A DNA stretch of 64,000 nt from CATQHP01 sp965214915 (lineage in GTDB: Bacteria > Acidobacteriota > Terriglobia > Bryobacterales > UBA6623), in the NCBI GenBank assembly GCA_965214915.1, contig CBDCCP010000003.1:496001-560000 (forward strand), written 5' to 3'. Position numbers and translations under genes: made by a program. The notes beneath the pieces are model-generated. The model was not told the origin of the DNA. It did not search any database and saw only the letters and a list, made by a program, of their open reading frames with translations. Position 1 is the first letter of the stretch. Every line of letters begins with the position of its first letter. Positions 44,868 through 53,400 of this stretch are shown one piece after another.

Positions 44868-44894
44868 TCGGAATTAGTGTAGGAGGAGACAAAA

Positions 44895-45221
44895 ATGGCA
44901 ATCCGAATTATCGTTGGGCTGGTCCTTCTTCTGGCGATCGTGCAGGGGCTTGCGCCCGACATGATCCCTGGGGGGATCGTGCCGATGCTGCTCGTTGTTC
45001 TAGGCATCGCTTACGCGGCGATGGCGATCGACGCCGAAGACGCGACAGCCTTCCTGGTGGTCGCTCTGGCGACCGGCGCCGCCGCCGGCGCTGACGTGCT
45101 GAGCGCGGTCCCTGCGATCGGCGCTCCGTTGGACGCTATCCTCGACCCAATCAGCATGGCCCTCTATTCCGGCGCCGTAGCCGTCCTGGCGGTAAGGACG
45201 CTCAATCGCCTCAAAGGTTGA
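44895..45221 (+). CDS. Small integral membrane protein, hypothetical
   Basis: A 108-residue protein with four hydrophobic segments (IIVGLVLLLAIVQGLAP, IVPMLLVVLGIAYAAMAI, ATAFLVVALATGAAAGADVL, and ISMALYSGAVAVLAV). No catalytic motif is visible. The start is well supported by GTAGGAGGAGACAAAA directly before ATG. Codon use is like the neighbours. No family recognised with confidence; the strong ribosome-binding site and leader stem suggest high expression. Confidence 0.75.
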   Translation: MAIRIIVGLVLLLAIVQGLAPDMIPGGIVPMLLVVLGIAYAAMAIDAEDATAFLVVALATGAAAGADVLSAVPAIGAPLDAILDPISMALYSGAVAVLAVRTLNRLKG

Positions 45222-45413
45222 AGAGGGAATCCGGATGAGCGGCCCGATACTGCCGATTCATCCAGCGCAGTAGAGACGACGCACGGCGCGGTCGGGGCCG
45301 CGGCGGCAGGTGTTTTGCAGGACGAACCGCTGGCAACGACCTGCGGGAACGGGTACCGTGCAGCAAGCAGCGCAGTCGGGGCCGCGACGGGACGAAAGAC
45401 CGTCTGATATCGT

Positions 45414-47123
45414 ATGCCTCTGATGCGCGACCCGAAAACTTTCCGCAGCCACGCCTGGTTCCACGGCGATCAATACGAGCATCTCGCGCGCCGCGCCTGG
45501 CTCCGCTCGGAAGGCTTTGGCAAAGACACTTTCGACGGCCGGCCGGTCATCGGCATCTGCAACTCCTGGTCGGAGCTGACCAACTGCAACGCGCATCTGC
45601 GACAGATTGCCGAGGCCGTCAAGCGCGGCGTCTGGGCGGCCGGGGGGATTGCCCTGGAGTTCCCGACGATTTCGTTGGGCGAGATGTTCATGAAGCCCAC
45701 GACGATGATGTTCCGCAACCTGATGTCGATGGATGTCGAGGAATCGATCACAGCCAACCCGATCGACGGCGTCGTCCTGCTCTGCGGCTGCGACAAGACC
45801 ACTCCGGCGCAGTTGATGGGCGCCGCCTCGGCGGACATCCCGGCCATCATGGTCACCGGCGGGCCGATGCTTTCCGGGCGTTGGAACGGCGAGCCTCTGG
45901 GCTCGGGCACGGACGGGCGCCGCCTGTTCGAGCAGGTCCGCGCCGGCCGAATCGGCGAGGAACAGTGGGCCGAGGTCGAGGGATGCATCTCGCGCAGCGC
46001 CGGCCACTGCACCGTGATGGGCACCGCTTCGACGATGGCGTCGATGGCCGAAGCCCTGGGCATGATGCTGCCCGGCGGCGCCGCCATCCCCGCGGTCGAT
46101 TCACGACGCTATCAACTCGCCGAAGCAAGCGGGCGCCGGATCGTCGAGATGGTTGCGGAAGACCTGAAGCCGTCCGCGATCATGACCCGCGAGGCGCTGG
46201 AAAACGCGGTCCGCGTGGACATGGCCATCGGCGGCTCGACCAACGCGGTCGTTCACCTGCTCGCGCTCGCCGGGAGACTGGGCATCGATCTCAAGCTCGG
46301 CGACTTCGACCGCATTTCGAGAGAGACCCCCTGCATCGCGAACGTCAAGCCGTCGGGCGAGTTCCTGATGGAGGATTTTTACTATGCGGGCGGACTGCCC
46401 TGCGTAATGAAAGAGATCTTGCCGCTGCTGCACGGCGCAGCGCGCACCGTCAGCGGCAAGACCTTGGCCGATGATCTGGCGGGGGTGGAGATTCGCAACC
46501 GCGACATTGTCAGGCCGGCCGACCGGCCGCTCAACGCCGAGGGCGGAACGGCGATTCTTTACGGCAACCTGGCGCCGGACGGCGCGGTCATCAAGCAGAC
46601 GGCGGCGTCGCCGCATTTGTTGCGTCACCGCGGCAAGGCCGTGGTTTTCGAGCGTTACGAGGAATTGCGGGCGCGCATCGACGACCCCGATCTCGCCATC
46701 GATGAGAACTCCGTGCTGGTGCTCAAGAACGCCGGGCCGCGGGGCGGGCCGGGATTCCCCGAATGGGGCCATCTGCCGATTCCGGCGAAGCTGCTGAGGG
46801 CGGGGGTCCAAGACATCGTCCGCGTTTCCGATGCGCGCATGAGCGGAACGAGCTTCGGCACCGACGTGCTGCATATTTCACCTGAGTCCGCGGCCGGCGG
46901 GCCGTTGGCGGCGGTTCGCACCGGCGACGCGATCGAATTGAACGTGCCCGAGCGCCGCATCGATTTGCTGGTCGAGGAAAATGAGGTCAAGCGGCGGATC
47001 GAATCCGCGCCGCCGCAGCCGCCCCGCTACCGCCGCGGTTACGGCAAGCTGTTCCTTGAGCAGGTGACGCAAGCGCACGAGGGCTGCGACTTCCGCTTTC
47101 TGCGCCAAGACGCGGGACAGTAG
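45414..47123 (+). CDS. Sugar-acid dehydratase of the IlvD/Edd family (arabinonate/xylonate type)
   Basis: A 569-residue [Fe-S] dehydratase converting aldonic acids such as arabinonate or xylonate to 2-keto-3-deoxy acids. Iron-sulfur ligands are visible as Cys58 (LTNCNAHLR), Cys126 (CGCDKTT) and Cys199 (AGHCTVMGTAS). The spacing of 68 and 73 residues is typical of the sugar-acid branch. IGGSTNAVVH, DARMSGTSFGT and a C-terminal RGYGKLFLEQVTQAHEGCDF also favour arabinonate-type enzymes over dihydroxy-acid dehydratase. The exact substrate is inferred. Confidence 0.88.
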   Translation: MPLMRDPKTFRSHAWFHGDQYEHLARRAWLRSEGFGKDTFDGRPVIGICNSWSELTNCNAHLRQIAEAVKRGVWAAGGIALEFPTISLGEMFMKPTTMMFRNLMSMDVEESITANPIDGVVLLCGCDKTTPAQLMGAASADIPAIMVTGGPMLSGRWNGEPLGSGTDGRRLFEQVRAGRIGEEQWAEVEGCISRSAGHCTVMGTASTMASMAEALGMMLPGGAAIPAVDSRRYQLAEASGRRIVEMVAEDLKPSAIMTREALENAVRVDMAIGGSTNAVVHLLALAGRLGIDLKLGDFDRISRETPCIANVKPSGEFLMEDFYYAGGLPCVMKEILPLLHGAARTVSGKTLADDLAGVEIRNRDIVRPADRPLNAEGGTAILYGNLAPDGAVIKQTAASPHLLRHRGKAVVFERYEELRARIDDPDLAIDENSVLVLKNAGPRGGPGFPEWGHLPIPAKLLRAGVQDIVRVSDARMSGTSFGTDVLHISPESAAGGPLAAVRTGDAIELNVPERRIDLLVEENEVKRRIESAPPQPPRYRRGYGKLFLEQVTQAHEGCDFRFLRQDAGQ

Positions 47124-47233
47124 ATAGGGCAAAGCATCGCACCGGCGTATGCCGGCCGCCGCCGGCTCGGTATTTATCCGATAATCCCTGCGGAAAAACT
47201 GCTTGAATCTCCGAATCGTCGCTACTGTGCGTA

Positions 47234-47265
47234 TATAATATCGGCAGCGTAGGGAGGCTGCCGAT
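47234..47265 (+). promoter_or_regulatory. TATAAT box and operator-like palindrome before the DUF1501 gene
   Basis: A perfect TATAAT (47234-47239) is followed at once by ATCGGCAG (47240-47247), a 10-base loop CGTAGGGAGG, and CTGCCGAT (47258-47265); the ATG is at 47267. The loop holds the Shine-Dalgarno. The palindrome overlaps the expected transcription start, so it could act as a repressor site or, in RNA, as a translational hairpin. No good -35 box is seen. Confidence 0.5.
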
Positions 47266-47266
47266 C

Positions 47267-48727
47267 ATGCTCACGATTCCGACCCGTTATACCGCCCGTT
47301 TCTGCGACGGTTCCGCGCGCAGGGAGTTTCTGAAAGTAGGCTCGCTCGGTCTGTTCGGCTTGAGCCTGCAGAACGTGTTGAAACTGCAGGACCGAGCGAA
47401 GGCCGCGCCGGTTCCGGCCCGCTTGCAGGGCGCGACCGGATTTGGCTCCGCGAAGTCGGTCATCGTGCTCTTTTTGCAGGGCGGCCCCTCGCACATCGAT
47501 ATCTGGGACCCGAAGCCCGAGGCGCCGGCGAACGTGCGCGGCGACTTCAAGCCGATCAAGACGAAAGTCCCCGGCATCCAGCTCAGCGAGACCATGCCGA
47601 TGCTGGCCGACGCCGTCGACAAATGTACGTTGATCCGCTCGATGAGCTACACGCCGGCGGGTTTGTTCAACCATACGGCGGCGATTTACCAGATGCTGAC
47701 CGGCTACGAGCCGACCGAGGTTTCGCCCTCGGGCCAGCTTGAGCCGCCTTCGCCGAACGACTATCCGACGGCGGGTTCGTGGATTACGAAATTCCGGCCC
47801 CCGAGCGACCCGGTACTGCCGTTCGTCGAGTTGCCCCGGCCGTTGCAGGAATCGAGCGTCATCGGCAAGGGCGGCGCCGCGGGCTTTATCGGCAAGGCGT
47901 ACGACCCCTACAGGTTGTATCAAGACCCCAACAAGGCGATTACTCTCGACGATCTCGAATTGCGCAAGGAAACGCCGGCTGCGCGGCTCGAAAATCGTTT
48001 CGAATTATTGAAGGGCATCAACGGCTCGATGCCGGAACTTGAGAAGACGGTCAGCAAGAACGCGCTCGACGAATACTATCAGGATGCGTTCGACCTGGTG
48101 CTTTCGGGCAAGGCGCGCAATGCGTTCGACCTTTCGCAGGAAACCGATGCGATGCGCGAGCGCTACGGCCGCTTCACCTTTGGACAAGGCGCATTGATGG
48201 CCAGGCGTCTGGTCGAAGCCGGCACGCGCATGGTGCAGCTCAACTGGCCTTCGGTAGCCAACGGCAACCCCGAAACCACGGCATTCGACACCCATGCCGC
48301 GAACTTCGGCCCCTTGCGCGATCTGCACTGCCCGAAACTCGACCGCACGCTGTCGGTTCTGCTGACCGACATGGACGAGCGCGGGACATTGGACGAGACG
48401 CTGGTCGTCGCCGTCGGCGAGTTCGGGCGTTCGCCGCGTTTGGGCGTTTCGACCTCGGGCAATTCCAATTCCCCGGACGGGCGCGACCACTGGCCGTACT
48501 GCTACACCGCAATGGTCGCGGGCGCGGGCATTCCCGGCGGCCGTCTCTACGGCGAGTCGGACGCAACGGCTTCGTCGCCGAAGGAAAAGCCGGTGCATCC
48601 GAACGACCTGCTGGCAACGGTCTACTACGCGCTCGGCATCGATCCCAATCAGGAGATCCACAACCACTTGGACCAGCCGCGCGATCTGGTCAAGGGCAAG
48701 CCCCTGATGGACCTTTGGCTCGGTTAG
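47267..48727 (+). CDS. DUF1501 (sulfatase-like fold) secreted protein
   Basis: A 486-residue protein with a twin-arginine signal (ARREFLKVGSLGLFGLSL). The DUF1501 body has VIVLFLQGGPSHIDIWDPKP, NHTAAIYQMLTG, FDTHAANF, VAVGEFGRSPR, GRDHWPYCYT and the C-terminal DQPRDLVKGKPLMDLWLG. DUF1501 has an alkaline-phosphatase-like fold. These genes usually sit next to a DUF1549/DUF1553 cytochrome gene, which is absent here. The function is unproven; export and family company suggest polysaccharide handling. Confidence 0.92.
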   Translation: MLTIPTRYTARFCDGSARREFLKVGSLGLFGLSLQNVLKLQDRAKAAPVPARLQGATGFGSAKSVIVLFLQGGPSHIDIWDPKPEAPANVRGDFKPIKTKVPGIQLSETMPMLADAVDKCTLIRSMSYTPAGLFNHTAAIYQMLTGYEPTEVSPSGQLEPPSPNDYPTAGSWITKFRPPSDPVLPFVELPRPLQESSVIGKGGAAGFIGKAYDPYRLYQDPNKAITLDDLELRKETPAARLENRFELLKGINGSMPELEKTVSKNALDEYYQDAFDLVLSGKARNAFDLSQETDAMRERYGRFTFGQGALMARRLVEAGTRMVQLNWPSVANGNPETTAFDTHAANFGPLRDLHCPKLDRTLSVLLTDMDERGTLDETLVVAVGEFGRSPRLGVSTSGNSNSPDGRDHWPYCYTAMVAGAGIPGGRLYGESDATASSPKEKPVHPNDLLATVYYALGIDPNQEIHNHLDQPRDLVKGKPLMDLWLG

Positions 48728-48776
48728 CCGGCCCCGGCGCGGCCGGCCGCGGGCCGCGAAGCTTGCTTGCGCTTCG

Positions 48777-49160
48777 TTACGGAAAGAAAACGAGCTTGAG
48801 CAGCAGAAGGAACATCGTGGGCAGGAACGTGAAGACCGCGAACTTGAGCACCGCGATGTCCCGTTTCATCGCAGTGCTGTCGGCCCGCACCTCGGCCAAG
48901 TCTTGCTTGGTGGCCATCTCCGCCCGCACCTCGGCAATGTCCAGCTTGGTGGCCATCTCCGCCCGCACCTCGGCCAAGTCTTGCTTGGCGGCCGCCCGAT
49001 GCTCGGCCGCCTCCGCGCGCACTTCGACGATATCTTGCTTGGTGGCGAGGTCCCGCGCCGCGGGAATCGCCCCGGCCGCGGCTTTGGCTTGCTCCTGAGG
49101 AGCCCCCGCGCTCACAAGCGCTTCGTAAACTTCGCTGACGATCAGACTCACGGCAGTCAT
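48777..49160 (-). CDS. Small coiled-coil protein with C-terminal membrane anchor
   Basis: A 127-residue protein. After a helical N-terminus (EVYEALVSAGAPQEQAKAAA) come 13-residue repeats of the form A-[TA]-K-x-D-[LI]-A-E-V-R-A-E-M (three good copies plus one with a 5-residue insertion). The C-terminus is a hydrophobic helix (VFTFLPTMFLLLLKLVFF). It resembles DUF1640/CCDC90-like proteins, which form trimeric coiled coils anchored by a tail helix. Function in bacteria is unknown. The broken gene at 42162 appears to be a short relative. Confidence 0.75.
   Translation of the reverse strand: MTAVSLIVSEVYEALVSAGAPQEQAKAAAGAIPAARDLATKQDIVEVRAEAAEHRAAAKQDLAEVRAEMATKLDIAEVRAEMATKQDLAEVRADSTAMKRDIAVLKFAVFTFLPTMFLLLLKLVFFP
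48882..48998. repeat. 39-bp tandem repeat (three units) in the coiled-coil gene
   Basis: Three near-identical 39-bp units, each containing GCCCGCACCTCGGC and CTTGG[TC]GGCC, encode the 13-residue coiled-coil repeat on the minus strand. Differences are confined to a few bases (AAGTCTTG versus ATGTCCAG). Since 39 is divisible by 3, unit gain or loss would change protein length without breaking the frame. Confidence 0.85.
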
Positions 49161-49331
49161 TTTACATCACAACAAAATCGCCGCGCAGGAAGTCCTTCGC
49201 CTCATGACGGCGCGCCGCTGTTTTCGGCGCGGACGCGGAACGGTCAGAGGGCTGGTTTCCGATTTCGCCGGCGCCAGCCGGTGCGGCGTCCTCGCGCGCG
49301 GCGCTCCCACTTGCTACAATCCTCTACCGTT

Positions 49332-50759
49332 ATGCCGCCGGAGCCGCTCGACCGCCGCCAATTTCTAGGCGCTTCCGCCGCCGCGCCCGCGCTGCTCAAC
49401 GCGCAGACGGGACGCCCCTTTCGCAGCGTGATGTGCCTGATCGCCGACGATCAGTCAGCGATCGCCGGATGCTACGACAACGCCGTCATCCGTACGCCCA
49501 ATATGGACCGCTTGGCCCGCGAGGGCGTCCGCTTTACGCACGCTTACGCCACCACCCCCTCTTGCAGCGCCAGCCGCTCGGTCATCCTCTCGGGGCTGCA
49601 AAACCACAAGAACGGGCAGTTCGGTCACGCCCATCTGCCGGCGAATTTTCACACCCACCCCCAGGTTCAGTCGATCCCGCGCATTCTCCAGGCACAGGGC
49701 TTCCGCACGGGCGTGGTCGGCAAGCTGCACGTCCAGCCGGCGGACGTCTATCCCTGGGATTATGAGCAGCCCGCCAACTTCGGCAACCGCGATGTCTGGG
49801 ACATGGGGCGGAAGGTCCGCGAGTTTCTCCAACAATCGGACGGGCGGCCCTTCTATCTCCATGTAGGCTTCTCGGACCCGCACCGCGCCGGCGGACCGGG
49901 CGGATTCGCCAACCACCGCGACTATCCCCACGTTCAGGCGCGGGAATATTCGCCGGCCGACGTGACAGTGCCGGACTTTCTGCCGGACCGGCCCGAGGTG
50001 CGCGCCGAGTTGGCGCAGTACTACCAGTCGATCGACCGGCTCGACCAGGGTTACGGCTTCTGCCTCGACGCCCTGGAAGAGGCCGGCCGGCTCGAAGATA
50101 CTCTCGTGCTCTGTTTCAGCGATCACGGCATGCCGTTTCCCGGCGCCAAGGCGTCGCCCTACGACAGCGGATTGCACGTGCCGTTTCTGGCCATGGCTCC
50201 CGGACAGCGCCGCAAGGGGCATACGAACGACGCGATGGTCAGTCTGGCCGACGTCGCGCCGACCGTGATCGACTGGTGCGGCGCGCAAGTCCCCGAAAAT
50301 TATCAATTCCATGGACGCTCAATCGTGCCGCTTCTCGAACGGGAGAGCGGCGAGGGCCGCGATGAGCACTTCTATTCGCACACCTTTCACGAGATCGTCA
50401 ATTTTTTTCCCTGGCGCGGCGTACGCACACGCAAATACAAGTACACGAAGTTTCTCTACCCGGAACTGGAAATGCCTTTGCCGAGCGACCTGTGGGGTTC
50501 GCCTACCTGGCAGGGGGTGCGTTTCCGGCAATCGAAGACGGTCGGGCTGCGGCGCACGCAGAATATGCTGCGCCATGCGCCGGAGGAACTCTACGACATC
50601 GAGGCCGATCCGATGGAGACGACGAATCTTGCCGGATCGAGCCGGCATCAGGGGGCGCTGGCCGAATTGCGCGAGAAGGTAGCAAAGTTCCGCGAGGAGA
50701 CGGGCGATCCGTGGCTGCGCTACTTCAACCGCATCGAGTCGCCGCCGGAACCGCTATAA
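49332..50759 (+). CDS. Sulfatase with C-S-A-S-R active-site motif
   Basis: A 475-residue exported S1 sulfatase. DRRQFLGASAAAPALLNAQ is a twin-arginine-like signal. CLIADDQSAIAGCYDN replaces the usual ADDxG metal motif. The formylglycine motif is C78-S-A-S-R82, with Ala in place of Pro, which is tolerated in some heparan N-sulfatase-like members. GKLHVQP and CFSDHGMPFPGAK follow. The layout best fits N-sulfoglucosamine-sulfohydrolase-like sulfatases. ATG 49332 is chosen because the signal starts there; the frame is open upstream through unrelated sequence. Confidence 0.9.
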   Translation: MPPEPLDRRQFLGASAAAPALLNAQTGRPFRSVMCLIADDQSAIAGCYDNAVIRTPNMDRLAREGVRFTHAYATTPSCSASRSVILSGLQNHKNGQFGHAHLPANFHTHPQVQSIPRILQAQGFRTGVVGKLHVQPADVYPWDYEQPANFGNRDVWDMGRKVREFLQQSDGRPFYLHVGFSDPHRAGGPGGFANHRDYPHVQAREYSPADVTVPDFLPDRPEVRAELAQYYQSIDRLDQGYGFCLDALEEAGRLEDTLVLCFSDHGMPFPGAKASPYDSGLHVPFLAMAPGQRRKGHTNDAMVSLADVAPTVIDWCGAQVPENYQFHGRSIVPLLERESGEGRDEHFYSHTFHEIVNFFPWRGVRTRKYKYTKFLYPELEMPLPSDLWGSPTWQGVRFRQSKTVGLRRTQNMLRHAPEELYDIEADPMETTNLAGSSRHQGALAELREKVAKFREETGDPWLRYFNRIESPPEPL

Positions 50760-50833
50760 AACCCCTGTGAAACTGCCTTGAAAGCGCTGTAAAATCTTGT
50801 CCGGCTTGCCCCCGGCGGGTTTATAATTCGGGC

Positions 50834-53340
50834 ATGACGCACAGGGTTCGGATCGCGGCCTGCTCGCTTTTGCTGCTGTTGGCCTGGGTTGCCGTCCGGC
50901 CCGCGGCGGCGCCGCCGACAGCGGCGGCAGACTCGGACGCGGCGGCGTGGGGCGCGACCGACCCCACTTGGTCGCCGGACGGCGAGCGCCTCGCCTTTTC
51001 TTTATTCGGCAGCATATGGACCGTTGCCGCCGGCGGCGGCCCGGCCGAGCAACTGACGACTTCGGCCGGTTTTCACGATCACCCGGCATGGTCGCCCGAC
51101 GGCGCTTCGATCGCCTATGTGAGCGGTGCGAATCCGCGGGGGCGTTTTGCAAAAATTTCGGGGAAGCTCGCCGTCGTTGACGTTGCGAGCGGCCGAGAGC
51201 GCATCGTGCCTCTTGCTCACCCAACGGGCGGCGCGCCCGATTGGTCGGCGGACGGAAAGAGCATTCTGTGTCCGCTGCTGGTCGGCAGAGCGGGCTCCCT
51301 TTTACATGCGGTCGACCCTGCCTCGCGCCGCGCCGCGCCGCGCCGTTGCAGTCGCGCCCGCAGCGCAACCCGGCCGGATCGTGGCTGGAGGTTTCGGGAG
51401 GCCCCGAGGAGATATTTTTTGCCGCGCGCCGCGTCGGAGCCCCGCAAATCTGGTCGTTGCCCGCCGGCAGAGACGGGCTGACGATTCAGTTGCCGTTGAC
51501 GCGCTATCTGCCGGAACACATCGTCATGCTGGACGGCGTCAGCGCGTTGCCCGCGGGCGGCGCGGTCTTCGCGGCCGACGTCATCAACGGCGCCGGCAAT
51601 TTCGAGTTGTACCGCGTATCGAGTCAAGGCGGCGAACCCGCAGCGCTGACCGACACGCCTCGCCACGAGCTTGCTCCGGAAGTTTCGCCCGACGGTTCGC
51701 GGATTGCCTTCGCTTCGAACCGGCTGGGCAACATCGATTTGTTCACCATGCCGGCCGCGGGAGGAGAAGCGGAGCATCTGCAGATCGACTCGCTCAAGTT
51801 TCGCAAACCGGCGGGCAAAGCGCGGGTCAAGATCGTCGACGAGATGGGCAAGCCGACGGCGGCGCGGCTATACGTCGAGGCATCCGACGGCAAAGGCTAC
51901 GCGCCCCGCGGCGAGCCGATTTTCTACTACCCGCTCGACCCCGGCGGCAGCGACTCGCTCGAGACCGGCAGCCGCCGCGACGCCTTTTTCGTCGCGGTGG
52001 GCGAGGCGGAATTCGACGTTCCCGCCGGCGGGCTGAAGCTCACGGCGGTGCGCGGCTACGAATACCGCCTCGCCGCCAAGAACGTCGATATCGTCCCCGG
52101 CGAAACAACGGAGACGACTTTTCGACTCGAGCGTTGGACGAATTGGAATCAGCGCGGCTGGTATTCGGGAGAAAACCATTTTCACGCCAACTACCTCGGC
52201 AGCTACTACCAGCGGCCGGCGCAGTCGCTCGCCTGGCTGAAGGCGATGGATCTCAACGCCGCCAACATGATCGTCGCCAACGCGCAGGGCGCCTTCGTCC
52301 ACGACAAGGAATTCTTTACCGGCGCGCTCAGTCCGCTCTCGACCGACCGCCGTTTTCTCTATTGGGGCCAGGAATACCGCAACAGCGACCCGCTGGGACA
52401 CATGGGTTTTCTGAACATCAAAGAGCTTGTGCCGCCCTCGTACACGAGCGTTCCCGGCAGCGACTCGCCGTATGATTTTCCGTTGAACACCATGGCCGCC
52501 CTGGAGGCCCGCGGCCAAGGCGGTCTGGTCACCTACATGCACCCCATCGGCGGCTCGATGCGCGACGTATTCGACACCAATCTCGGCGCCAAGGAGAGCG
52601 TCGTGACGGCGGCGCTCGGCGGACTCGACACGATCGATCTGATCCCTTACGGCGACGGCGCTTACCGACTCTGGTACACGCTGTTGAATTGCGGCCTGCG
52701 CATTGCCGCCGGCGCGGGCACCGACGCCTTTACGAACTGGCGCGGGATCAACCGTATCCCGGGCGGCAGCCGCCAGTACGTCCACCTAGGCGGCAAGATG
52801 AGCTGGGAGCGTTGGATCGACCGTTACCGCGAGGGGCGCTCTTTCGCCACCAGTGGGCCGCTGCTGACGTTCGAGGTCAACGGCCGCGGCGTGGGCGAGG
52901 AGATACGCTTCAACCCCGGCGCCGCCTATCGCGCGACTCTCCGCGCCGACGTTATGTCGCGCACGCCTATCGCCCGCGTGGAGTTCGTGCAGAACGGCCG
53001 CGTAATCGCCTCCGCCGACGCCGCCGGCGCACGCAGATTCCGTCTCGAAAAAGAGGTCCGGGTCAACGCATCGAGTTGGTTCGCCGCGCGCGTTTACGGC
53101 CCGGAGGCGCCCGGCTTGACCACCAGCGCGATGGCCCACTCCAGCGCCGTTTACGTCACCGCCGGGGGCCGGCCTACGCTCGTCTGCGAAGATTTGGAAA
53201 TGGCGGTCCGCTGGGTGGACCGCTTGTGGGCCTATCTCGTCGAGCGGGATAATTTCGGCTCGCGGGAAAACCGCGAAAAGGCCCAAGCAACGATCGACCG
53301 CGCGCGGCGGCGCTATCGGGACAAGCTGGCCTCGTTGTGA
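50834..53340 (+). pseudogene. Secreted CehA/McbA-like metallohydrolase with propeller-like N-terminus, frame broken at a pentanucleotide repeat
   Basis: From ATG 50834 a signal peptide is followed by TolB/WD40-like repeats (DPTWSPDGERLAFSLFG, HPAWSPDGASIAYVSG). The frame then fails at four CGCGC units (51324-51343) and ends as a 215-residue peptide. In another frame the propeller continues (APEVSPDGSRIAFASN), then a CehA/McbA-type PHP domain (WYSGENHFHANY, VTYMHPIGG, AAGAGTDAF) to 53340. With three units the whole reads as one 833-residue protein. The repeat explains the break and could switch the gene on and off. It may also be a sequencing or cloning artefact. Confidence 0.8.
51324..51343 (+). 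repeat. Pentanucleotide repeat, four units of CGCGC
   Basis: Four perfect tandem CGCGC units lie exactly where the reading frame of the metallohydrolase gene breaks. Unit numbers divisible by three (3, 6) keep the frame; the four seen here do not. Slipped-strand mispairing at such repeats is a known switching mechanism in other bacteria. Confidence 0.85.
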
Positions 53341-53400
53341 CGCCGGCTTTTGCCGCCGCCTTTGAAGAAAGCGGGACGAACGGACTACTGGAGATCAGGA

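Noticed and set aside
45258..45395. A Cys-rich minus-strand peptide (CAACC, CRRGPD) between two GGTCGGGGCCGCG-like repeats
   Set aside because: No start codon or ribosome-binding site of its own; the frame simply runs out of the antisense of the dehydratase gene. The repeats are short and GC-rich.
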